Source: Pseudomonadota bacterium (lineage in GTDB: Bacteria; Pseudomonadota; Alphaproteobacteria; Rhodospirillales; Magnetospirillaceae). Taken from it: a stretch of DNA of 7,222 nt. Position 1 is the first letter of the stretch. Each line of letters opens with the position of its first letter. Below the pieces are notes generated by a model. That model searched no databases, was not told the origin of the DNA, and worked only from the letters and a program-made list of their open reading frames with translations. The DNA is taken from positions 1-7,222 of the forward strand of contig JAEZFE010000012.1 of assembly GCA_023437865.1 (NCBI GenBank), in the 5' to 3' direction. Position numbers and translations under genes: made by a program. Below are positions 1 to 5,744 of this stretch, one piece after another.

Positions 1-2611
1 TGGTGGTGGAACCGCCGTTTCCGTCGCTGGCGGTGACCACCAGCCGCAGATGCTTGTGCGCGTCCGAGGTGTTCAGCGTATAGGTGGCGGCGGTGGCGCC
101 GGAAATGGCGGCGGCATTGGTGCCCGAGGCGTCGTCGGCGCGATACCATTGATAGGAATAGCTGAGGGGGTCGCCGTCGGCGTCGGACCAGGTGCCGTTA
201 TTGGCGGTCGCTTGCTGGCCGACCGCCAGGGTGCCGCCGATGCTGGCGGCGACGCTGGCCACCGGCGCCGAATTGCCGCCGCCGGAGCTTACCGTCAATG
301 TGCTGGTTTGAGCGGCACTGGCGGTCTCGCCGTCGTTCACCGTCAGCGTGACGGTGCGGGTGCCCGCAGTGGGGGCACCGGCGGCGTTCTTGTACACGAT
401 CGCCGCCAAAACCGCCTGATAATCGGCCAGCGAGGCCGCGCCGGTCAGGGTGATCGTCGTCGTTCCGTTGCCGGTGACGGCGATGCCGTTGTTCCTGGCC
501 GAGGCGATGTCGCTGGCGGTCAGGGACAGTGTTTCGTTTACGGCGTCCGGGGTGTTGGCCAGGGCAATGGCCGCGGTCAACACGCGGGTATCATTATCGC
601 TTTGGGCGATCGTCGGATTCGGGAACACGGCCACGCCGGTGGCCGGCGTAGAGACGGTCACCGAAGCGTTGTTGCCCGCCGTTCCGCTGTCCAGATCGAC
701 GACGGGAGTGCCGCCCGCCCAATGGACTTCGTAGGCGCCACGATCAAGGGCGCCGTCTCGGACGCGGTCCATACCGCGGAGATCGTAGCCGGTGGAGGCG
801 AAATAGCTGGCATTGCTGCTGTCGCCGGCATTGATGAAATCCGTCGCGCCGGCCTTGGGGCGGTAATCCAGTGATGCGGTATCGTTGAAGGCTGCGGTGG
901 TTCCGTTGGTGGCACCCGAAAAATTATACTGTTCCGTGACGTTGACCGTCGCATGAAGTCCCTGATTTACGCCAATGCCGTTGGAGGCCGCGGCGGCACT
1001 GATGCCGTCGCTGAACAGGTTGTTTGCGAAAATATTATTATAAAATGAATAGTTACCCGTGATGTCCGTCGTCTGATTGCTCAACGTGATGCCGATGGTT
1101 CCGCTGGAAGTGGAGGCTGCCGTCCCGGTAACCGTCAGCGAGTTGTTGGCGATGGTGGTGTTCCTCACCACACCATCAATGCTTCTGCCGCCCGCATAGA
1201 GAATCATGCCCCCTGAGCCGGAGTTGGTGTTTGAGGCCCATGAATACGTGTTCTCTACGATGACGCAGTTCTCGACCGTCCCCGTGCTCCAGAAGCGAAG
1301 AGGGGCAAAGGCGACCGTGGTGGACGGCGCGGCCTGATTGTTGGCCAGCAGCGTGTTGCGCACGATGATACTGGTGGCGCCTGTGGTCGAGGTGACGACG
1401 CTTTGGGCGTTATAACGGAACGAGCAGCCCTCCACGGTCAGAGAACCGCCGCTAAGGGTGATCACACCAGCCAAACCGCCGTTGGTTCCAAAAAAGCGCT
1501 CGAAATTCGCGTTCTTGAGGGTGGCTTGCTGGGACGCCACGTTGAAGATAAGGCCGCGCGCATCCGCACTGGTGGCCACGCCCCCGGAAGAATTGATGTC
1601 TCCCGAAAAGGTGATGTCGGCAATGTTGTCACCATCCACGTCGCCGTTGATGGTCGCGCCCCTGGACAGGGTAAGCGCGGTGGCGGGAGCATTCTGCGAC
1701 AGCAAAATGGTCTGCCCCTTCAGGCTGGCGCTGAAGATGATGATGTCGCTGCCATCGCCCGAAACCGCAACGTCGCTGGTGGATACTCCAGCACTGACCG
1801 CATTGATGGCTTCGCGAAAGGTGACCGTCCCATCGTTGGTGACCGATGTGAGGCTGCTTGAGTCTGATGTCGAATTAACCGTGATGGTGGCGAGCGAACC
1901 GGTGAAGGCGGTCAATGCCTCCTGAGTGAAAGGCAGGGCGGTGTCCACGACGCCGGAATGGGCCTCCAGGTCCCAGTCACCGCCATTCTTGTTGCCGGTA
2001 TTGTCGTCCGAGGCGGCCACGTCGGCCCCGGTCAATGCGGCGACCTTGTCCAGGAATGCCTGTCCCTCGTCCCCTGCACCCACCTTGCAAGCGAAGAAGC
2101 GGATATCACCATCGGGCTTCAGCGCCTCGCCGATAGACCGCAGGGCATTGGCGCTGCCATCGAGACCGTCCGTCCAGTAGGCGCGCCCCGACAGATAAAG
2201 GTGGCCGCTACCACCGTGCGAGACCAGGGAAACGGCATCCAGGCCGGTGCGCCCCTTGAGGTACTCCGCCATCTGAGTGAACGCGTCCCGATCCGCGTTC
2301 AGGATCACCGTTTCGACCCCAGGTGCGGCGCCGTTGACCAATGTTTGGGCGTCGGCCACGCTGGCGTCGATGAAGACGACTTCGTGGCGTGTCTCGGCCG
2401 GAGACGGGGTGGCCGCCGGAGCGGCCACTTCGTGAACTTGCTCGGGGGCATTGTCGGCAGCCGTATCCGCTGCGTGGGGAGCGGCTTCGTGGGCGGCAGT
2501 TGCGACGGCGGCGCCGTCAAACATCAGGCGTGGCTCCAGCGACAGGATCGTCGGCCTCACCGTCTTGCGCGCACGATGTTGGGCGGTCTTGATCTTGGAC
2601 GTGCGCGCCAT
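1..2611 (-). CDS. Giant DUF4347 / cadherin-like surface protein, N-terminal 870 residues (3' end outside window)
   Basis: Uninterrupted minus-strand frame from ATG at 2611-2609 off the left edge; 870 complete codons are visible and the C-terminus is missing. The start is supported by AGAGGTGGAG just upstream. The basic N-terminus has no Sec signal; residues 25-34 read LEPRLMFDGA, the LEPR...DGA motif of large proteins usually exported by type I secretion. An Ala/His-rich linker (35-75) leads into DUF4347 (about 76-235; SHGG at 131-134, FFACKVG at 172-178, then GADVAASDD). Next comes a CSLREA-like motif (TFREAINA, 264-271) and an Asn/Thr/Ser-rich parallel beta-helix to about 540. A choice-of-anchor-Q-like end follows (YDLRG...DRGAYEV, to 629), then a cadherin-like module (about 635-761, ending TVNDG) and an Ig-like module (about 780-870, DADGD and SYQWYR). 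In these families such proteins are surface or secreted adhesins. Type I export is inferred, since the C-terminal signal lies outside the window. It lies directly downstream of a two-component pair. Confidence 0.93.
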   Translation of the reverse strand, partial: MARTSKIKTAQHRARKTVRPTILSLEPRLMFDGAAVATAAHEAAPHAADTAADNAPEQVHEVAAPAATPSPAETRHEVVFIDASVADAQTLVNGAAPGVETVILNADRDAFTQMAEYLKGRTGLDAVSLVSHGGSGHLYLSGRAYWTDGLDGSANALRSIGEALKPDGDIRFFACKVGAGDEGQAFLDKVAALTGADVAASDDNTGNKNGGDWDLEAHSGVVDTALPFTQEALTAFTGSLATITVNSTSDSSSLTSVTNDGTVTFREAINAVSAGVSTSDVAVSGDGSDIIIFSASLKGQTILLSQNAPATALTLSRGATINGDVDGDNIADITFSGDINSSGGVATSADARGLIFNVASQQATLKNANFERFFGTNGGLAGVITLSGGSLTVEGCSFRYNAQSVVTSTTGATSIIVRNTLLANNQAAPSTTVAFAPLRFWSTGTVENCVIVENTYSWASNTNSGSGGMILYAGGRSIDGVVRNTTIANNSLTVTGTAASTSSGTIGITLSNQTTDITGNYSFYNNIFANNLFSDGISAAAASNGIGVNQGLHATVNVTEQYNFSGATNGTTAAFNDTASLDYRPKAGATDFINAGDSSNASYFASTGYDLRGMDRVRDGALDRGAYEVHWAGGTPVVDLDSGTAGNNASVTVSTPATGVAVFPNPTIAQSDNDTRVLTAAIALANTPDAVNETLSLTASDIASARNNGIAVTGNGTTTITLTGAASLADYQAVLAAIVYKNAAGAPTAGTRTVTLTVNDGETASAAQTSTLTVSSGGGNSAPVASVAASIGGTLAVGQQATANNGTWSDADGDPLSYSYQWYRADDASGTNAAAISGATAATYTLNTSDAHKHLRLVVTASDGNGGSTT

Positions 2612-2613
2612 GC

Positions 2614-2622
2614 TCCACCTCT
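2614..2622 (-). promoter_or_regulatory. Ribosome binding site of the giant surface protein
   Basis: Read on the minus strand this is AGAGGTGGA, two bases before the ATG at 2611. The GAGGTGG core is a good match to the anti-Shine-Dalgarno sequence and decides the start of the DUF4347 protein. No other in-frame start with a comparable site lies nearby. Confidence 0.7.
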
Positions 2623-2629
2623 CGCCAAA

Positions 2630-2658
2630 ATACTATTCAGAATAGCCATGCATTCCAA
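2630..2658 (-). promoter_or_regulatory. Possible sigma-70-type promoter of the giant surface protein
   Basis: On the minus strand TTGGAA (2658-2653) and TAGTAT (2635-2630) are separated by exactly 17 bp. Each hexamer matches four of six consensus positions. A start site about 7 nt below the -10 would leave a leader of only 11-13 nt, barely holding the Shine-Dalgarno site; that is tight and lowers confidence. A 13-bp palindrome overlaps the -10 and spacer. Transcription could also arrive by read-through from the upstream regulator gene. Confidence 0.35.
2633..2645. promoter_or_regulatory. Perfect 13-bp palindrome, possible operator
   Basis: CTATTC-A-GAATAG has 6-bp arms around a single central base. 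It is too tight to form an RNA hairpin, so if functional it would act as a DNA-binding site for a dimeric protein. It lies 22-34 nt upstream of the surface-protein start and overlaps the candidate -10. The XRE-receiver protein encoded next door is an obvious candidate ligand, but nothing in the sequence proves this. Confidence 0.35.
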
Positions 2659-2756
2659 AAGGGTTGAGCGTCATCAACGTCTATCGCCGAGTAGACACAA
2701 TTCGTCACTGGCGGGAACACCGCGTTTCCCTTGGTCTTCGAGATAGGGAGAAGTAA

Positions 2757-2779
2757 AAGCTTAGGGCGCCCCTCCGCTT
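2757..2779 (-). terminator. Weak intrinsic-terminator-like hairpin after the regulator gene
   Basis: Beginning at the last base of the regulator stop codon, the minus strand can fold AAGC / GG / AGGG - GCG - CCCT / AA / GCTT. That is two 4-bp helices with a 2x2 internal mismatch and a 3-nt loop, with a T run of only four (2758-2755). The position is right for a terminator, but the stem is interrupted and the T tract short, so partial read-through into the surface-protein gene is plausible. Confidence 0.3.
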
Positions 2780-3507
2780 CATTTCCCCTGGGGCAGAAGC
2801 GACATGAGCACGACCCTGATCTCTTCCGGATCGACCGGCTTGGCGATGAACGGCAGCTTGCTTTGAGAAATCTTCATCATGCGCTCGGCATTGGCCTCGC
2901 CTGAGATGATCAGGACGTGCAGGTCGGGAAAATGCCGAAGCAAGACATTGGCGATGTCGACGCCGTCCATCGGGCCGGGGAGCAGAAAGTCGATGATGGC
3001 GACCTTGGGGACGGTTCCGTCCTCGGCCAGCATTTGCAGCGCGGCCTCGCCATTGCGGGCGCCGACCGCCGGAATGTTCCAGCGCTTGAGCACGGCCCGC
3101 GTTGCCTTCAGAGCCGCCTCGTCATCCTCGATCACCAGAACGGTGGGAGGATTGTGTTCCTCGTCGGGTGGGGCGGCCTCGGACGGGGAATAGCTTTTGG
3201 AGGCGACCAGCACCCGGCCCCGCCCATCCACCAGGGCCAGCGGGATAGCGGCGTTGCGGATGGCCTCCCACACCGCCGGCAGCGGATTTTCAGCTTCCTT
3301 GAGCAACAGTTCCAGGCGCCTGCGGATTTCAGGGCCCGGTTGGTCAGCGCCGCGTTCCCAGCGCGACACTGTCTTCTGGCTGACTCCCAGAAACACCGCC
3401 AGCTCATGCTGCGTCAGGTCATTTTCCTGCCTGAAGCGGCGTATGTCGATCAGCCAGTCCCGTTCCACAATGCCCCGCCCCCGTCCAATGCCGACTCTGC
3501 GTGACAT
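2779..3507 (-). CDS. XRE-type HTH - receiver response regulator
   Basis: This 242-residue protein is probably the DNA-binding partner of the kinase encoded 33 nt upstream. Residues 18-72 form an XRE/Cro-C1 helix-turn-helix (LTQHELAVFLGVSQKTVSRWERG at 31-53). Residues 88-103 (IPLALVDGRGRVLVAS) look like the start of a PAS-like strand pair, too short to be a full domain. Residues 122-238 form a complete receiver: acidic pocket E127/D128/D129, phospho-acceptor D173 in IIDFLLPG, Ser202 in the switch position, and K223 in AKPVDP. All residues needed for phosphorylation are present. The order is reversed from usual response regulators, where the receiver comes first. The ATG at 3507 has no visible Shine-Dalgarno site; a GTG at 3468 (residue 14), preceded by G-rich sequence, would start right before the conserved ERDWL and is a real alternative. 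Confidence 0.93.
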   Translation of the reverse strand: MSRRVGIGRGRGIVERDWLIDIRRFRQENDLTQHELAVFLGVSQKTVSRWERGADQPGPEIRRRLELLLKEAENPLPAVWEAIRNAAIPLALVDGRGRVLVASKSYSPSEAAPPDEEHNPPTVLVIEDDEAALKATRAVLKRWNIPAVGARNGEAALQMLAEDGTVPKVAIIDFLLPGPMDGVDIANVLLRHFPDLHVLIISGEANAERMMKISQSKLPFIAKPVDPEEIRVVLMSLLPQGK

Positions 3508-3540
3508 TGTATGGTGTGGTCCGGCAACGTCTAAATGCGC

Positions 3541-4953
3541 CTATCCGTTGAAATCTTTCACATTTAGAGGGGTGATTACACCAAAAGTAGTTCCGTGGCC
3601 AAGGCGTGATGAAACTGAAATGCGATGTTCCAAAATTGCGCACAGCCCTTTGGCAATGTTCAGGCCAAGCCCAAATCCCTTCGACGCCTGGCGCGCATCG
3701 TTCCCGATTTGCCGGAACTCGTCGAATATTTCCGCGATGGCGTCGTCTCCGATACCGCACCCGTTGTCGCACACTTGGATCGCGACATTGCTGCCTTGGC
3801 GCCGGCAGCCGACCACGACCGCGCGCCCCTCGGCGAATTTGATGGCGTTGGAGATCAGGTTGGCCAGGATGCGTTTCAGCAAAAGGGGGTCGGTGCGAAC
3901 GACGCACGAAGAACGGACCACATGCAGCCGCACACCCGCCGCGATAGCTTCCTGCCGGAACTGTGTATCCAGTTCGGCAAGCAGGTTCCCAAGGGGGACG
4001 TCGCGGAGTTCCGGGACGATGACGCCGGCCTCCAGTCTCGAGATGTCCAGCAATGCATGGAGGTAATCGGCCAAGCGCGTGGCCGAGGCTTTCATCTCGG
4101 CGATCAAGTCGTTCAGTTCCGCGCCCTTGGTCGGGGCCAGTCCTTCCGCCGCCGAAATCAGCAGGCGAAGGGTGTGAACCGGTTGGCGCAGGTCGTGGCT
4201 GGCCGCGGTGATGAACCGTGTCTTGGCGGCGGAGGCGTGCTCGGCCAAGCCCTTGGCCTCGCGCAGTTCCGCCGTCCGCAGTTCGATGGTTCGCCGCAGA
4301 TGCTGTTCGTCTTCCTCGGCGCACATCAGCGCGAAGGCCACGACCATGGACAACATGATTGCGGCGACCACAAGATAGTAGGCCGCCTGAAAGCCGGTCC
4401 AGTCGATGAAGATGTGCCCACTGGTGCCCGACACGATGATATCGGCAATTCTGATAAGCAGGAGGAGCGCGTAAGACGCGAACATCATTGCCAATATTTT
4501 TGGCGTCGCCGTGCGGACGCCCTGTTTGCGACTGATCATGATCGCATAGGCCGCGTGGGCGAAATACAGCAGGCGGACGCCTGATATGACAATGATCCGG
4601 GTGCCGGTTCCTCCGCCCCATTCCGTGAACGAAACCGTCGTGCCCAGAATCACCGCGGCGATCCCGGGAAGGTAATAGATAGGCTTCACCGTCTTGCCCG
4701 CGTAGGCGCATGCGCCCAGATGCGCGCAAAGCGCCGAGGCCATGACCAGCGTGTTGCCAGAGATGAGGGCGGCAGGCTCCGCCCGCCAGAAGACCACGGT
4801 CAGAAGACCGGCGCCGTACAGGGCGTTGGAGCCGGAAAAGCAAAACCTGATCAGCCGATCGCCCCTTCCGGCGGCGATAAAAGCCGTGGTCATGGACAAG
4901 GCGAGGGACAGAACCGCGGTGGAGAAGGCGAGGGTGCCCACGTCAAGGCGCAT
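3541..4953 (-). CDS. Seven-transmembrane sensor histidine kinase
   Basis: A 470-residue inner-membrane kinase that would autophosphorylate on His and pass phosphate to a receiver. Seven hydrophobic segments lie at about 6-28, 37-56, 62-85, 92-110, 118-139, 153-175 and 188-210, with short loops and no large periplasmic domain, so the signal is probably sensed in or near the membrane. A charged helix (211-245) leads to the H-box ASHDLRQPVHTLRLL with His253. The ATP-binding domain has the N-box (NLISNAIKF, 365-373), G1 (DNGCGI, 396-401), F-box (FDEF, 410-413) and G2 (GFGLGL, 426-431), all intact, so it should be active. It has no receiver of its own and ends 33 nt before the HTH-receiver gene. 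The start codon has only a weak Shine-Dalgarno site; a coding-like frame on the same strand stops 5 nt before it. The ligand is unknown. Confidence 0.95.
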   Translation of the reverse strand: MRLDVGTLAFSTAVLSLALSMTTAFIAAGRGDRLIRFCFSGSNALYGAGLLTVVFWRAEPAALISGNTLVMASALCAHLGACAYAGKTVKPIYYLPGIAAVILGTTVSFTEWGGGTGTRIIVISGVRLLYFAHAAYAIMISRKQGVRTATPKILAMMFASYALLLLIRIADIIVSGTSGHIFIDWTGFQAAYYLVVAAIMLSMVVAFALMCAEEDEQHLRRTIELRTAELREAKGLAEHASAAKTRFITAASHDLRQPVHTLRLLISAAEGLAPTKGAELNDLIAEMKASATRLADYLHALLDISRLEAGVIVPELRDVPLGNLLAELDTQFRQEAIAAGVRLHVVRSSCVVRTDPLLLKRILANLISNAIKFAEGRAVVVGCRRQGSNVAIQVCDNGCGIGDDAIAEIFDEFRQIGNDARQASKGFGLGLNIAKGLCAILEHRISVSSRLGHGTTFGVITPLNVKDFNG

Positions 4954-4958
4954 GGCTT

Positions 4959-5231
4959 TTAGTTCTCAGTGGCGCCGCAACGGCCCTGATGCGTGATCGT
5001 CGACAGGCGAACGGCCTCCGCCTGTGATGCCATTTGGGCATAAATGGCGATGCGCGCCAATCCTCTGCTGAGTTGGCCAACCCACGCCGGCCGGCGTCTT
5101 TGGGCGTGATCCAGGGCCGCAGCGAGCCAATCGCCCGCCCCAAGGGCGGCCTTTGGGTTCTTGGTTTCGCTTGGCGTGTTCGAAAGGATCCGCTGGCCTC
5201 TAGGGAATTGACAGGGAAAGGTATGATGCGC
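4959..5231 (-). pseudogene. Start-less coding-like frame upstream of the kinase
   Basis: This stop-to-stop minus-strand frame of 90 codons ends in TAA at 4961-4959, 5 nt before the kinase ATG. From about codon 20 the translation looks like ordinary protein, for example GDWLAAALDHAQRRR (33-47), PAWVGQL and ARIAIYAQMASQAEAVRL, with about two thirds of codons ending in G or C. No ATG, GTG or TTG occurs before the TTG at 5060, which would give only 33 residues. It may be a 5'-damaged gene, a gene whose start moved out of frame, an unusual start, or chance in a GC-rich leader that also contains several hairpins. I do not recognise a family. Confidence 0.3.
5003..5157. repeat. Cluster of short inverted repeats in the kinase upstream region
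   Basis: Five perfect or nearly perfect inverted repeats lie within about 155 bp: ACAGGCG-9 nt-CGCCTGT (5003-5025); GCCATTT-6 nt-AAATGGC (5029-5048), competing with ATGCC-5 nt-GGCAT (5027-5041); the palindrome GTTGGCCAAC (5072-5081); the 14-bp palindrome ACGCCGG/CCGGCGT (5084-5097); and CCGCCC-CAA-GGGCGG (5135-5149), overlapping a bulged CCCAAGG/CCTTTGGG fold (5139-5157). Minus-strand transcripts entering the kinase gene would carry them as a structured leader. Short GC-rich repeats also arise by chance, so a function is not established. Confidence 0.4.
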
Positions 5232-5467
5232 TCACCGCCGAACCCTGGCCTACTAATCCATTCAGGTGAGTGGGGCGCTGTCCCAGGAAGACGATGACGC
5301 CTGGGAGTTGGCGACCCAAGGCGATCCCCGATAGCTACCGGGCCGATGCAAGGCTGAGCCCGGAAAATCCCAGCGCGCATTTCTTTGCCGAGGCCGCGCG
5401 CGTGGAAAGCGTGTGGACAATGAGAAAAGCCGGCATCTCTGCCGGCTTGAATCGTTCGCAAATTTAA
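5204..5467 (+). pseudogene. Possible frameshifted plus-strand small gene
   Basis: Three adjoining plus-strand segments read like protein but in alternating frames. 5204-5266 gives GIDRERYDALTAEPWPTNPFR; 5266-5331 gives VSGALSQEDDDAWELATQGDP; 5330-5467 gives DSYRADARLSPENPSAHFF and onward to TAA. Adding one base near the GG at 5265-5266 and removing one C from CCCC (5326-5329) would join them. The first shift leads to a TGA at 5267 and the second avoids a TAG at 5332. There is no convincing start codon, and the last residues are translated from the opposing tRNA terminator. It could be a decayed gene, sequencing error at two homopolymers, or chance. No family is recognised. Confidence 0.22.
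5427..5448 (-). terminator. Intrinsic terminator of tRNA-Glu
   Basis: On the minus strand AAGCCGGCA-GAGA-TGCCGGCTT forms a perfect 9-bp stem with a 4-nt loop, followed by a T-rich tail (stem ends in TT, then TTCTCA). It lies 32 nt below the encoded CCA of tRNA-Glu, so the transcript would have a short 3' trailer. It should also insulate the kinase region from tRNA transcription. Confidence 0.88.
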
Positions 5468-5480
5468 CGCCTGTGACGCT

Positions 5481-5556
<76 letters not shown>

Positions 5557-5576
5557 GAGGCGTGTGCGAGGGCGCT

Positions 5577-5605
5577 TTAATAGCCCCCTGACGCGGGGAA
5601 GGCAA
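5577..5605 (-). promoter_or_regulatory. Promoter of tRNA-Glu
   Basis: On the minus strand TTGCCT (5605-5600) and TATTAA (5582-5577) are 17 bp apart. The -10 is followed by a GC-rich discriminator (GCGCCC), typical of stringently controlled stable-RNA promoters. Transcription would begin near 5570, giving a leader of about 14 nt before the mature 5' end at 5556, a normal distance for RNase P processing. Confidence 0.6.
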
Positions 5606-5744
5606 GCGCTGTTTTTACATTTTTTGCAGATTTCCTCTGCCAGTGAGGAGGTCGCGCATTTTACGGGAGGAGGCCTCTTGTCGGCTGGCCTTCGGGGGCA
5701 GCGCGCGAAGCCTTTAGCGGCTCCCTGTGAACCGGGGATAACCG

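Noticed and set aside
50..874. Long plus-strand reading frame opposite the surface-protein gene
   Set aside because: Gly/Arg/Ala-rich, low-complexity translation, no domain, and fully antisense to a frame with clear DUF4347 and beta-helix content.
2710..2735. GGGAA/TTCCC hairpin upstream of the surface-protein gene as a terminator
   Set aside because: Only 5 bp with an 8-nt loop, and no T tract on either side.
3197..4584. Plus-strand frames opposite the kinase and regulator
   Set aside because: Translations lack recognisable domains and mirror the codon bias of the real genes.
3419..4843. Long minus-strand frame overlapping the kinase in another phase
   Set aside because: Arg/Pro/His-rich shadow of the kinase; the true frame carries all the kinase boxes.
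5207..5228. TTGACA and TATGAT as a plus-strand promoter
   Set aside because: The two boxes are only about 8 bp apart, far below workable spacing.
5034..5297. 87-residue plus-strand frame
   Set aside because: Antisense to the more protein-like 4959-5231 frame, no Shine-Dalgarno site and no recognisable motif.
4943..5461. 172-residue minus-strand frame spanning the region above the kinase
   Set aside because: Pro/Arg/His-rich, starts inside the region just below the tRNA terminator, overlaps the kinase start, and looks less protein-like than the frame at 4959-5231.
5616..5645. T-run plus GCAGA/TCTGC hairpin as a terminator
   Set aside because: On the plus strand the T run precedes the hairpin and on the minus strand A residues follow it, so the polarity is wrong for both.
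5687..5712. Hairpin after recJ (GGCTTCG with CGAAGGCC) as a terminator
   Set aside because: It has a bulge and an 11-nt loop, and no T run follows on the minus strand.
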